Of a DNA stretch of 30,835 bases, positions 6,634 through 15,958 are shown piece by piece. Source of the stretch: Scalindua sp964437425 (GTDB lineage: Bacteria > Planctomycetota > Brocadiia > Brocadiales > Scalinduaceae); contig CAYTGO010000036.1 in NCBI GenBank assembly GCA_964437425.1, positions 1 to 30,835 of the forward strand, written 5' to 3'. Position 1 is the stretch's first letter; each line of letters starts with the position of its first letter. The translations under genes and the position numbers were made by a program. The notes beneath the pieces were generated by a model. That model worked only from the letters and a program-made list of their open reading frames with translations, searched no databases and was not told the DNA's origin.

Positions 6634-7578
6634 ATGTCTGATTATAAATCAAATCGATCTTCAGATTTAAATCCGGGAAGAAGACAATTCCTAATCAAGG
6701 ATATTCCAGGTGCAGTGTTAGCCGGATATGCTGTTAAAACTGGTATTGCTGCAGCAGCAATTGAACTTTTTCTGGCCGGGACAGGGCTGGCATCAGGTTC
6801 TGTCCCGGCACATTATCCGGGCTTTCATGAGCAGCAAAAACTATTAGAACAAAATGGTGAATGGCAAGTAAGAGTAGAGCAGGAAAAATTACGCCTGGCA
6901 GCCGGAGGGGTGGTTCCAGCGGAGACATATAGAGATTCAGATATAGAGTATAAACTGATTGGCAGTTTAAAGCGATACGACTGGGAACCGACTAATGAGG
7001 TTTTCTTCAAAACGTACAAAAATGTAATTCAAAAATTACGCGAGGCTCCAAGGTGTTACGAAATACTTTTTGATTTTAACAAAGAGTACAATCATATAAC
7101 ACGTGAGATCTGTTACCATCCTTATTATGTTGATTTAACATATTTTATGTGCGGTAAGACGGTACATCAAATGCATGTTGCCCGTTCATTTATAGAGACG
7201 AGTGAAAAATCACTAATCGGTACGATGTATCATGAACTGATTGCGCATGGAAGCCAGGTGGTTGAGTTGACAAATAGGGGTATAAGAGCAGGTGCTGGAA
7301 GAATCAAAATAATGAAACAGTGGGAAAGGGAATTGGAAGGCAATTTAATTAAATGGTATGCTGAAAAAGAGATGTATGGTATTAGTGAGATAAAGAATGT
7401 TCAGCAAGAGATGAAAAAATGGCTTAGAGTATTTCCAGAATGGAATTACTTCAGGATCAATGAAGTAGAAAAGCTGGAAGTGAATGATCTGATCAAACAG
7501 TTGCTTACTCATTACAAGAAAAAATACAGGAAAGAAAATTGGGTGAATACTACCTACCTGCATAAACTGGTCAGTTAA
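6634..7578 (+). CDS. Tat-exported protein of unknown function with an HExxxH motif
   Basis: This 314-residue protein matches no family I can name. The N-terminus contains GRRQFLIKD followed by a hydrophobic segment to about residue 54, a twin-arginine signal. That implies export of a folded, possibly metal-bearing protein. The mature part is rich in charged and aromatic residues. It includes YHELIAHGSQ, in which His200, Glu201 and His205 form HExxxH. This spacing is that of dipeptidyl peptidase III (HExxGH), not of common HExxH zincins, and no second-ligand motif is certain. A pair of cysteines lies before it. The gene follows xerC by 22 bases and precedes the TPR gene by 25, so the three may be co-transcribed. 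Confidence 0.6.
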   Translation: MSDYKSNRSSDLNPGRRQFLIKDIPGAVLAGYAVKTGIAAAAIELFLAGTGLASGSVPAHYPGFHEQQKLLEQNGEWQVRVEQEKLRLAAGGVVPAETYRDSDIEYKLIGSLKRYDWEPTNEVFFKTYKNVIQKLREAPRCYEILFDFNKEYNHITREICYHPYYVDLTYFMCGKTVHQMHVARSFIETSEKSLIGTMYHELIAHGSQVVELTNRGIRAGAGRIKIMKQWERELEGNLIKWYAEKEMYGISEIKNVQQEMKKWLRVFPEWNYFRINEVEKLEVNDLIKQLLTHYKKKYRKENWVNTTYLHKLVS

Positions 7579-7603
7579 TTTAATACTAAAGCAATAGGGA
7601 AAA

Positions 7604-10600
7604 ATGAAACAGGAAAGAAGAATAAGGAATCAATTAAATAAAGATAACAAAATGATTATTGATACAAGACCCAGGTATTTCACTATTTTAATAATCACGC
7701 TAATTCTATCAGCTCTTTTACCTGCTGTTTCTTTCGCTGATACTGATTCGATTTCTCAGGATCCAGACATAAATAAAGAGAAAATTGAGTCCTACAAACT
7801 GGCAATAGAGACGTATCCTGATGATGCAGTAATTCATTATAATCTTGGCGTTGCCTATTACAACTCAGGTATGTACAAAGAGGCGATTGAATCCTATAAA
7901 CAGGCAACAGGGTTTAACCCGGATTATGCCAAGGCATATTATAACCTTGGAGTTGCCTATGAAAATTCTGGCATGAATAAAGAGGCGATTGAGTCATATA
8001 TGCAGGCAATAAAAATTTACCCGGATTATGTCATGGCGCATTACAATCTTGGAGTTGTTTATGGTATATCAGGCATGTATGAAGAAGCGATTGAATTATT
8101 CAAACAGGCGATAATAATTGATCCTAATGATGCAGGCACACATTATAACCTCGGTTTTGCCTACGTCAATTTAGGCATGCATGAAGAGGCGATTGAGTCG
8201 TATAAGCAGGCGACACAGATAGACCCCGATGCTGCCGCAGCACATCGTGGGCTCGGTGATCTCTTTTTCGGATCGAACATGTACAAAGAAGCGATTGGGT
8301 CATACAAACAGGTGATAAGAGTTGATCCTGATGATGTAGATACGCATAATAACCTCGGTGTTGCTTACAATAAATCAGGTATGTATAAAGAGGAGGCTGA
8401 GTCATATAAACAGGTGATAAGTATTAACCCTGATGATGTAAATGCTCATTATAATCTTGGTGTTGCCTATTACAACTCAGGTTTGTATATGGAAGCGATT
8501 GAGTCATACAAGCAGGCGATAGAGATTGGCCCTGATGATGTAGACACTCATTATAACCTCGGTGTAGCTTACAGTAAATCAAGTATGTATAAGGAGGCGA
8601 TTGAGTCATATAAACAGGTGATAAGCATTAACCCTGATGACGCAGATGCACATTATAACCTTGGTATTGCCTATAACAAATCAGGCATGTATAAGGAAGC
8701 GATTGAGTCGTCCAAACAGGCGATAAGGATTAGTTCTGATGATGCAGTCACACATTATAACCTTGGAGTTGCCTATAGCAAATCAGGTATGTATAAGGAA
8801 GCGATTGAGTCATATAAACAGGTGATAAGTATTAACCCTGGCGATGCAAAGGCACATTATAATCTTGGCGTTGCCTATAACAACTCAGGTATGTATAAGG
8901 AAGCGATTGAGTCATACAAACAGGTGATAAGCATTAACTCTGATGATGCAGATGCACATTATAATCTCGGCGTTGCCTATGACAACTCCGGCTTGTATAA
9001 GGAAGCGATTGAGTCATTCAAACAGGCGATAAGGATTAGTCCTGATGATGCAGCCACGCATTATAGTCTTGGAGTTACCTATGGCAACTCAGGCATGTAT
9101 AAGGAGGCGATTGAGTCATATAAACAGGCGACAGTGATCAACCATGATCATGCTGATGCGCACCGTGGACTTGGTGATGTTTTTTTCGGATCAAACATGC
9201 ATAGAGAGGCGATGGAGTCATATAAGCAGGCGATAAGAATTAACCCGGATTATGCTGCTGCGCATCGTGGGCTCGGTGATGTCTTCTTCGGATCGAACAT
9301 GCATAAAGAAGCGATTGAGTCATACAAGCAGGCGATAAGAATTGATCCTGATGATGTTGATACTCACTATAACCTTGGTGTTGCTTATGGTAAATCAGGT
9401 ATGTATACAGAGGCGGCAGAGTCATACAAGAAAGTAATAGGCATTAACCCTGACAATGCAGGTGTTCATTATAATCTCGGCGCTGCCTATAACAGCGCAG
9501 GTATGTATAAGGAAGCGATAGAATCATACAAGAAGGCGATAGAGATTGGACCTGATGACGCAGAAATACATTATAACCTCGGTATCGCCTACGGCAATTT
9601 AGGCATGTATAAGGAGGCAATTGAGTCATGCAAACAGGCTAAGAAAATCGATCCCTATGCTGCTGAAACGTATCCTGAACTAGGTGATGACTTTATCGGA
9701 GCAGGCACGCATAAAGAGGCGATTGAGCCGGATGATAATGTGGAAACAGTTGATCATGGTGATACAGACACGCAAGTTAATCTTGGTGCTGCATATGGCA
9801 AATCAAGTATGAACACAGAGGAGATCGAGATATACAAGCAGGCGATAAGGATTGATCCTGATGCTGCAGATATGCATTACAATCTCGGTGTCGCCTATAT
9901 TGAAGCGGGCATGTATAAAGAGGCTATTGAATCATACAAACAAGTAGTAAGGATTAACCCTGACGATGCAAATGCTCATTATAATCTCGGTGTCGCCTAT
10001 AACAACTCAGGTATGTATTTAGCAGCGATTAAATCATACAAGAAAGTAATAAGCTTTAGCCCTGATGATGCAGATGCCCATTATAATCTTGGAGTAGCTT
10101 TGGGTAATTTAGGAATGTACGAAGAGGCAATTAAGTCGTACAAACAGGCAATAAGTATAGCTCCAACTGATGCAGATATGCACCGTGAACTTGGTATTGC
10201 TTATGGTAAATCAGGTATGCACAAAGAGGCGATTGAGTCATATAAGCAGGCGTTAAGGATTAACCCTCGTGATGCCGATGCTCATTATAACCTGGATATC
10301 GCTTATGACAATTTAGGTATGTATAAAGAGGCTACTGAGTCCGTCAATCAGACAATTGGGATTGATGCTGTTCCGCAAGAGGAGATCGAGGCAAACAAAC
10401 AGGCAATGAGAATTGATCCGACTGATGCAGATACGCAACGTGAACTTGGTGACGCATTTGTCGGGGCAGGTAGATATAAAGAGGCGATTGAGGCATACAA
10501 GCGGGCATTAAGGATTAATCCTGATGACGCAGATGTTCATTATAATCTTGGTGTTGCGTATGTCGGCTTAAGCATGCATAAAGAGGCGATTGAGTCATTC

Positions 10601-10723
10601 CAGCAGGCAATAAAAATTAACCCTGATGATGCAGGTGCTCGTACTGCCTTGGAACAGTATGATATGCTAAAAAATCTTAAACCTGAAACGGGAAATGAAC
10701 TGCCTAGTCCGATTAATAATTAA
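7604..10723 (+). CDS. Secreted TPR-repeat protein (about 27 units)
   Basis: This 1039-residue protein has a hydrophobic signal segment (residues about 26-45, ending SFAD) and then an almost unbroken array of 34-residue tetratricopeptide repeats to near the C-terminus. I count 27 full units and one half unit. The consensus is HYNLGVAYxxSGMYKEAIES plus YKQAI-I-PDDA-A. Units near residues 690-720 and 915-935 are degenerate. Three units carry the variant HRGLGDxFFGSNM (units 5, 14 and 15), which points to block duplication. TPR superhelices scaffold protein complexes; the partner is unknown, and the signal places this one outside the cytoplasm. AGGGAAAA precedes the ATG. A later ATG at codon 17 would still give a signal peptide. 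Confidence 0.85.
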   Translation: MKQERRIRNQLNKDNKMIIDTRPRYFTILIITLILSALLPAVSFADTDSISQDPDINKEKIESYKLAIETYPDDAVIHYNLGVAYYNSGMYKEAIESYKQATGFNPDYAKAYYNLGVAYENSGMNKEAIESYMQAIKIYPDYVMAHYNLGVVYGISGMYEEAIELFKQAIIIDPNDAGTHYNLGFAYVNLGMHEEAIESYKQATQIDPDAAAAHRGLGDLFFGSNMYKEAIGSYKQVIRVDPDDVDTHNNLGVAYNKSGMYKEEAESYKQVISINPDDVNAHYNLGVAYYNSGLYMEAIESYKQAIEIGPDDVDTHYNLGVAYSKSSMYKEAIESYKQVISINPDDADAHYNLGIAYNKSGMYKEAIESSKQAIRISSDDAVTHYNLGVAYSKSGMYKEAIESYKQVISINPGDAKAHYNLGVAYNNSGMYKEAIESYKQVISINSDDADAHYNLGVAYDNSGLYKEAIESFKQAIRISPDDAATHYSLGVTYGNSGMYKEAIESYKQATVINHDHADAHRGLGDVFFGSNMHREAMESYKQAIRINPDYAAAHRGLGDVFFGSNMHKEAIESYKQAIRIDPDDVDTHYNLGVAYGKSGMYTEAAESYKKVIGINPDNAGVHYNLGAAYNSAGMYKEAIESYKKAIEIGPDDAEIHYNLGIAYGNLGMYKEAIESCKQAKKIDPYAAETYPELGDDFIGAGTHKEAIEPDDNVETVDHGDTDTQVNLGAAYGKSSMNTEEIEIYKQAIRIDPDAADMHYNLGVAYIEAGMYKEAIESYKQVVRINPDDANAHYNLGVAYNNSGMYLAAIKSYKKVISFSPDDADAHYNLGVALGNLGMYEEAIKSYKQAISIAPTDADMHRELGIAYGKSGMHKEAIESYKQALRINPRDADAHYNLDIAYDNLGMYKEATESVNQTIGIDAVPQEEIEANKQAMRIDPTDADTQRELGDAFVGAGRYKEAIEAYKRALRINPDDADVHYNLGVAYVGLSMHKEAIESFQQAIKINPDDAGARTALEQYDMLKNLKPETGNELPSPINN
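7800..10670 (+). repeat. 102-bp tandem coding repeats (TPR array)
   Basis: About 28 tandem units of 102 bp with strong nucleotide conservation, for example GAAGCGATTGAGTCATA and CATTATAAYCTYGG recurring every 102 bases. Minus-strand ORFs in this stretch are shadows of the repeat. Confidence 0.85.
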
Positions 10724-10774
10724 TTCAGGTGTGATGCAATAGTCTCCTGAAAGTTTAACTCCACAAGAATATGT

Positions 10775-13294
10775 TTACCTGACCACTAGATTTACAAGCT
10801 TCTTCGGAACGACTATTGTTTTTACTATCTTCTTTCCATCCAGATTCTCATTTATTTTTTTATCTCCCATTACGAGTGATTTCAAATCATCTTCACTAAT
10901 CTCAGATGGCACAACCAGTTTGCTCCTGACTTTGCCATTGATCTGTATTACCATTTCCACCTGATCGGCGGCAATAGCACTCTCATCATATGTTGGCCAT
11001 GATTCAGAGAATATGCTGGGGTTATGTCCAAGTATTTCCCAGAGCTCTTCGCATATGTGCGGGACGAATGGAGCCAGGATCTTCACAGTAGATTCAAGAG
11101 AAAGTCTCAATACATTTAAGTCATTAATAACCGCCTCATCACTGAAATCCTTCTCTCTTAACTCAGTGCTGAAATCTACTACCATATTGAGCAGTTCCAT
11201 TATTGAAGCTATGGCAGTGTTGAAACTCCATGATTTTTCTATATCATCAGTTACTTTTTTAATAGTTATGTTTATCTGCCTGTATAGCTCTTTTGTTTCA
11301 TTTGAGAATAAGTTGTGTTTGATCTCTGCGTTTGGAATCTTTTTAAAATGCTCTTCAAATGATGTAATAGTATTCCATAATCTGTTCAGGAAGCGGGAAG
11401 AACCGATAACACCTCTATCGTTCCATTCAGCATCGCGCTGAGGTGGGGCGATAAACAGAGTGTAGAGCCTCTGTGTGTCAGTACCGTATTTATCAGTGAT
11501 CAGATCCGGATTAACAACGTTGCCCTTTGACTTAGACATCTTGGCTCCGTCTTTAATGATCATGCCCTGAGTGAAAAGATTTTTAAATGGTTCATTGAAG
11601 TTTATTAGTTTGAGATCAAAAAACACCTTTGTTATGAACCGTGAATAGAGGAGGTGTAAAATTGCGTGTTCGATACCGCCAATATATTGATCAACCGGCA
11701 GCCAATTATTGGCATTTGCCGAGTCAAAAGCCTGCGTGCTATCTTTAGATGAGATATATCTGAGAAAGTACCAGCTGGAATCAACGAAGGTGTCCATCGT
11801 ATCAGTCTCCCGTCTTGCACTATCTCCGCATTTCGGGCATGTTACGTTTACGAATTCATCAACATCGTCCAGTGGGCTCTTGCCGCGAGGCTTAAACTCA
11901 ATCTGTTCCGGTAAGAGTACGGGGAGGTCTTTTTCCGGCACTGGAACAGCACCGCAGCTTTCGCAGTATATAATTGGTATGGGCGCACCCCAGTATCTCT
12001 GTCTTGAGATTAACCAGTCTCTCAGCCTGAAATTTATATTTCTCTCTCCTATGCTCTTCTCTTCAAAGAAGTTTATAATCTTCGGGATCGCTTCTCTGTT
12101 TGGTATTCCGTCAAACTGATCTGAATTAACCTGTACTCCATCTTCAACAAATGCTTCTTCCAGGTCTTCAGGTTTTAGCGTGGTATCATTACCTTCAGGT
12201 TGAATAACAACCTTAATAGGCAGATTGTATTTTTTTGCAAATTCAAAGTCTCTCTGGTCATGAGCCGGTACGGCCATAACGGCCCCGGTTCCATATCCCA
12301 TCAGCGCATAGTTTGAAATCCATAAAGGCACTCTTTCACCGTTAACAGGATTGATGACATATTTGCCTGTAAATATACCTTCCTTTTCAGTTCCTTCAGA
12401 TGTCCTTTCAATAGTGCTCTGTCCTCGTACTCTATCAATGAATTCCGATATGGGTTGCTCATGCTCAGTGCCCTTTACCAATTCGCTAATTATTGGATGT
12501 TCCGGAGCTAAAGACATAAACGTAACACCAAAAATAGTGTCCGGTCTTGTTGTGAAGCATGGGACAGCCTCGTCGGATTCTTCTAGCTTAAAATCAATCT
12601 TTGCGCCTTCACTTCTGCCAATCCAGTTAGCCTGCATTGTCTTTACTCTTTCAGGCCATCCGTCGAGCGTATCAAGATCATCCAGCAGCCTTTGTGCAAA
12701 ATCACTGATCTTGAAAAACCACTGTTCAAGGTCACGTTGCTTGACCTTTGTATCACATCTTTCACAAAGATCATCAACCACCTGCTCATTCGCAAGTACT
12801 GTTGCACAGGAAGGGCACCAGTTTACAGCGGCTTTCTTCTTATATGCCAGATTGCGCTCAAACAGTTTGAGGAATATCCATTGTGTCCATTTATAATATT
12901 CAGGTTCACAGGATGCGACTTCTCTATCCCAATCGTAACCGACACCCCATCTTTCGAGTTGAGTCTTCATCTTTTTGATGTTGTTTACTGTATGAATAGA
13001 TGGGTGGATACTGTTGGCAATTGCAGCGTTTTCAGCAGGCAGGCCAAAGGCATCCCATCCAATTGGTGAGAGCACCCTGAAACCTTTCATAATCTTATAG
13101 CGGGAGACAACGTCCCCTATAATATAATTTCTGCCATGTCCAACGTGAAGTGTGCCGGAGGGATATGGGAACATAACGAGACAGTAAAACTTGTCCTTGT
13201 GACACTCCTCATCTACCCGGAACAGTCCGCTTCCTTCCCAGAAATCCTGCCACTTTTTCTCTATTTCGCCAAAGCTATATTCTTTGTTACTCAT
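10775..13294 (-). CDS. leuS: Leucyl-tRNA synthetase
   Basis: This class I aminoacyl-tRNA synthetase charges tRNA-Leu in the cytoplasm. It has 839 residues from the ATG chosen here, which is full length. The HIGH motif is HVGH (residues 50-53) within FPYPSGTLHVGHGRN. The zinc-binding region has paired cysteines (CPSC...CERC), and a second set (CESC...CPKC) lies later. The editing domain includes TTRPDTIFG, and the KMSKS motif is intact at 585-589 (GAKMSKSKGN). The anticodon-binding domain and a C-terminal domain ending VVPKKLVNLVV complete it. The frame is open to a TTG six codons upstream, but the ATG fits bacterial LeuRS N-termini better; neither has a clear Shine-Dalgarno. It lies downstream of gcvT on the same strand and converges on the TPR gene. 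Confidence 0.95.
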   Translation of the reverse strand: MSNKEYSFGEIEKKWQDFWEGSGLFRVDEECHKDKFYCLVMFPYPSGTLHVGHGRNYIIGDVVSRYKIMKGFRVLSPIGWDAFGLPAENAAIANSIHPSIHTVNNIKKMKTQLERWGVGYDWDREVASCEPEYYKWTQWIFLKLFERNLAYKKKAAVNWCPSCATVLANEQVVDDLCERCDTKVKQRDLEQWFFKISDFAQRLLDDLDTLDGWPERVKTMQANWIGRSEGAKIDFKLEESDEAVPCFTTRPDTIFGVTFMSLAPEHPIISELVKGTEHEQPISEFIDRVRGQSTIERTSEGTEKEGIFTGKYVINPVNGERVPLWISNYALMGYGTGAVMAVPAHDQRDFEFAKKYNLPIKVVIQPEGNDTTLKPEDLEEAFVEDGVQVNSDQFDGIPNREAIPKIINFFEEKSIGERNINFRLRDWLISRQRYWGAPIPIIYCESCGAVPVPEKDLPVLLPEQIEFKPRGKSPLDDVDEFVNVTCPKCGDSARRETDTMDTFVDSSWYFLRYISSKDSTQAFDSANANNWLPVDQYIGGIEHAILHLLYSRFITKVFFDLKLINFNEPFKNLFTQGMIIKDGAKMSKSKGNVVNPDLITDKYGTDTQRLYTLFIAPPQRDAEWNDRGVIGSSRFLNRLWNTITSFEEHFKKIPNAEIKHNLFSNETKELYRQINITIKKVTDDIEKSWSFNTAIASIMELLNMVVDFSTELREKDFSDEAVINDLNVLRLSLESTVKILAPFVPHICEELWEILGHNPSIFSESWPTYDESAIAADQVEMVIQINGKVRSKLVVPSEISEDDLKSLVMGDKKINENLDGKKIVKTIVVPKKLVNLVVR

Positions 13295-13330
13295 TATATT
13301 AATATCTTTCAAAGTAAAGATTATTCATTA

Positions 13331-13425
13331 CCTGCCGGATGGGAATGTTATCCTCCGCCTAACAGACCCACCTAACAAACTGGCGGACAGGCTGGCGGAC
13401 AAGTGAGCGGAGTTGAAGGATATGA
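13331..13425. repeat. Dispersed-type GC-rich repeat between gcvT and leuS
   Basis: This stretch is richer in G+C than its surroundings. It contains the direct repeat CTGGCGGACA twice (about 13379-13400), and its ends ATCCTCCGC and GCGGAG...AGGAT can pair. No coding function is visible. Confidence 0.5.
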
Positions 13426-13436
13426 TTCAGCCACTT

Positions 13437-14534
13437 CTATCTCTCTTTGGTGATAGAAGTTGTATTTACAATCTTAGCAGGGAAATCGGTATCCCTGATC
13501 CTTATACTGATCTTGCTCTTGTGTTCTGCAATATGTTTTAAAACATAGCCTGTGCCTATACCAATTTCCAGAGTAGGACTGAATGTTCCACTTGCCACTT
13601 TGCCAACAACATTGTCACGGTAGACTATATCATTGTCAGTTCTGGGAATTCCCTTATCAACCATCTTGAATGCGATAAGCTTTCTCTTTGATCCATTCTT
13701 AATTGATCTTAATAGCGCATCTTTTCCTATAAAGTCCGGCTTGTTAAATTTTACTGTCCAACCTATACCTGCCTCAATAGGAGTTGTAAAATCATCTATC
13801 TCGTTACCGAAGAGAATGTAGCCGGCCTCTAATCGTAATGTATCTCTTGCTCCCAGGCCTGCAGGTTTCAACCCCATCTCTTTCCCTTTTTTGAGTAATG
13901 TGCTCCACAATTCTACGCAATGTGAATTGTCGACAAATATCTCAAATCCATCTTCCCCGGTGTAACCGGTCCTTGATATGGTTGGTTTCATTTCGTTTTC
14001 AGTTAACTCTGTAAACTGGAAGCGTGAGAGTGAGGTACATTTCTCACCGAAAACGAGTTGCATTATTTCTGCAGATTTTGGCCCTTGAACTGCCAGAAGG
14101 GAGAGTTGATCACTTACATTATTTATATTTGTATCCTCTGTTTTGTGTTTATTTAGCCACTTCAAATCCCTTTTGGTAGTGGCGCAATTTACTACGAACA
14201 TATATTTTTCAGAATTATACTTATAAACTATGATGTCATCGATAGTACCACCTTCTTCGTCGCAGACAGCGGAGTAAACAGCTTTGTAATCCGGCAGGTT
14301 GCTAACATCGTTAGTTATGACCTTCTGGACAAATTCTGTTGCCCCTTTGCCGTCTATTACAATTTCTCCCATATGTGAAATATCAAATAGGCCGGCATCA
14401 TTTCTCACACTTTTGTGTTCACTTATAATGCTATCATACTGTAATGGCATTTTGTAACTGTAGTAATCTACGATCTTGGCACCGAGGTCTACATGCTCAT
14501 CGTATAATGGTGTTTTTTTGAAACTGTCGTCCAA
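13437..14534 (-). CDS. gcvT: Glycine cleavage system T protein (aminomethyltransferase)
   Basis: This 365-residue T protein transfers the aminomethyl carbon of glycine to tetrahydrofolate, releasing ammonia from the lipoyl arm of the H protein. It begins FKKTPLYDEHVDLGAKIV and has DAGLFDISHMGE, the folate-site EEGGTIDDIIVYKY, LLAVQGPKSAEI, ISRTGYTGEDGFEIF, and LEAGYILFGNEID, all family marks. The start is TTG at 14534, with GAGG about 8 bases upstream; no ATG suits. The usual FAGWxMP near the N-terminus reads YYSYKMP here. No gcvH or gcvP is in the window, so the partners must be elsewhere. The next gene on this strand is leuS. Confidence 0.93.
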   Translation of the reverse strand: MDDSFKKTPLYDEHVDLGAKIVDYYSYKMPLQYDSIISEHKSVRNDAGLFDISHMGEIVIDGKGATEFVQKVITNDVSNLPDYKAVYSAVCDEEGGTIDDIIVYKYNSEKYMFVVNCATTKRDLKWLNKHKTEDTNINNVSDQLSLLAVQGPKSAEIMQLVFGEKCTSLSRFQFTELTENEMKPTISRTGYTGEDGFEIFVDNSHCVELWSTLLKKGKEMGLKPAGLGARDTLRLEAGYILFGNEIDDFTTPIEAGIGWTVKFNKPDFIGKDALLRSIKNGSKRKLIAFKMVDKGIPRTDNDIVYRDNVVGKVASGTFSPTLEIGIGTGYVLKHIAEHKSKISIRIRDTDFPAKIVNTTSITKER

Positions 14535-14559
14535 TGGTTAATCCTCTTTTCTTAACTTT

Positions 14560-14664
14560 TATAGCCACCAAGGCACAAAGACACGAAACAAATACTAAAG
14601 AAAGGTTCGTTTAGTACTATTTTAAGCATAATCCATATTCTGTTATTTTGTGACTTAGTGGCAG
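14560..14664 (-). mobile_element. Miniature, internally deleted GxxExxY cassette
   Basis: This element of about 100 bp has the same left end (ATAGCCACCAAGGC and following) and the same right end (CATAATCCATATTCTGTT, then TTTTGTGACTTAGTGGC) as the intact cassette beside it at 14684-15152. Read on the minus strand, it keeps the first codons (ATGGATTATG) and the last nine or so codons (ending CTTTAG) of the GxxExxY gene, with everything between deleted. Its right end lacks one 9-mer unit. It is a MITE-like derivative. Confidence 0.75.
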
Positions 14665-14683
14665 AAAACCTCTTTTTTTACTT

Positions 14684-15152
14684 TATAGCCACCAAGGCGC
14701 AAAGACACAAAACAAAAACTAAAGAATAATCCTTTTAATACCATCCTTGATATATTTTTTATTAAAATTGATGAGAAATCCAAGCCGTTTTGCAGTAAGT
14801 TTTAAGTGACTTAGCACCTGTGCCTCCCAGACCGAATTCATATCATCAACTGCCTTAAGTTCACAAATGACAAGATCCTCTACTAATACATCTAATCTTA
14901 AGCCCTCATTGAATGTAATACCATCATAAACAATAGGAATATTTACTTGCCTTTGATAAGAGAGTTTTCTTTTATCAAGTTCATGGCAGAAACAAGTTTC
15001 ATATATTTTTTCAAGTAAACCAGGTCCTAATTCTTTATGCACGTTGTAAGCCGAATCCACAATTATTTTTGCTATCTCTTCTTCTCTTTTGGAAAGTGGT
15101 TCATAATCCATATTCTGTTGTTTTGTGACTTAGTGGCTTTGTGGCTAAAGAC
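14684..15152 (-). mobile_element. GxxExxY cassette with terminal inverted repeats
   Basis: The left end reads ATAGCCACCAAGGCGCAAAG then ACACAAAACAA. The right end, reverse-complemented, reads TTAGCCACAAAGCCACTAAG then TCACAAAACAA. About 25 of 31 positions agree, in 9-mer-like units. The single gene fills the interior. Confidence 0.75.
14719..15111 (-). CDS. GxxExxY protein, PD-(D/E)XK nuclease-like
   Basis: This 130-residue protein carries the full name motif (ELGPGLLEKIYETCFCHEL). The candidate nuclease core is GLRLDVLVEDLVICELKAVD, with the Asp and Glu-x-Lys of the PD-(D/E)XK fold, and the C-terminal block is LGFLINFNKKYIKDGIKR. The family has no proven biochemical role. The gene fills an element with terminal inverted repeats and lies upstream of gcvT in the same direction. 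It is only distantly similar to the copy at 5257-5640 but ends very like the pseudogene at 4339, so the window holds more than one lineage. Confidence 0.85.
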   Translation of the reverse strand: MDYEPLSKREEEIAKIIVDSAYNVHKELGPGLLEKIYETCFCHELDKRKLSYQRQVNIPIVYDGITFNEGLRLDVLVEDLVICELKAVDDMNSVWEAQVLSHLKLTAKRLGFLINFNKKYIKDGIKRIIL

Positions 15153-15250
15153 CTTATTCTAAGGTATAAACAATAATTTTCTTGTAAAGTCTAAGACGTA
15201 TTAATATATTAAACTTCGAGGTAAATATCAAGGAGAACAATTATTAAAAC

Positions 15251-15838
15251 ATGAAATTAGCGCAAGATGATAAAACTAAACGAATTCTTCTCGCCGGCGG
15301 TGTATTAGTCCTTGTCTGTCTGGTGTGCATATTCATTTCCATAAGATCTGTTGATAAATATAGAAAAAAGGTTACAGAGACGACTTTATTGGAACAGAGA
15401 CTAGACAACCTTGAACAGGATATTAAAAAGCAGGATATCAAAACGAAGGAGCTGGAGGATATGAGATATGACCTGAGTCTGGAGAAAGGGCAGATTAATG
15501 AAGATTATGAGACCATTAAAGAAAAATATGTATCTCTTGGAAAGACGATAAAAACACTTGAAAGGGATGTTAGCGGGTTACAGGAAGCTATGAAAATTGC
15601 TGAGAATATGGCACCAGATCCCGTGATAGGAGAGGTGGATGTTAGTGAAGAGGAGACACTATTGATAGCGCTGAGAAGCCAGAATGAGGAATTAGTTAAA
15701 AAACTTGCTGCTAAGACTAAAGAGAAGATGATATTGGAGATTGCATTAGAGTCACAGGCACATAGATTGGGACTGTCAGAAAACTATGATCCGGAGCTTA
15801 AGAAAATATTGGAAGACCTTGTAACAAGTCTGCAGTAA
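15251..15838 (+). CDS. Single-pass membrane protein with a periplasmic/cytosolic coiled coil
   Basis: No family is recognised. Residues about 12-31 form one hydrophobic transmembrane segment (ILLAGGVLVLVCLVCIFISI). Residues 40-115 are a charged heptad-type coiled coil, a short acidic linker containing DPVIGEVDVSEEE follows, and residues 140-190 are again helical. The pattern resembles membrane-anchored spacer or division-type coiled-coil proteins, but nothing specific can be claimed. AAGGAGA lies about 14 bases upstream of the ATG. It starts a plus-strand run leading to gmhB. Confidence 0.6.
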   Translation: MKLAQDDKTKRILLAGGVLVLVCLVCIFISIRSVDKYRKKVTETTLLEQRLDNLEQDIKKQDIKTKELEDMRYDLSLEKGQINEDYETIKEKYVSLGKTIKTLERDVSGLQEAMKIAENMAPDPVIGEVDVSEEETLLIALRSQNEELVKKLAAKTKEKMILEIALESQAHRLGLSENYDPELKKILEDLVTSLQ

Positions 15839-15958
15839 AAACGTTATTTCCCCTTTTGATGCTATTTCGCAAATCCTGATGTTTTCACATGAGTATCATT
15901 TATCGTGTTATGTAGACGATAAGATGTTGATTTGTAATGAAAAGGAGTTTACCAATTA

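Noticed and set aside
6634..7578. Classic HExxH zinc protease
   Set aside because: The spacing is HExxxH; an ordinary zincin call is not justified.
7695..9629. Several minus-strand ORFs rich in Tyr/His/Gln across the TPR gene
   Set aside because: They recur with the 102-bp repeat and are antisense shadows of the TPR array, without ribosome-binding sites.
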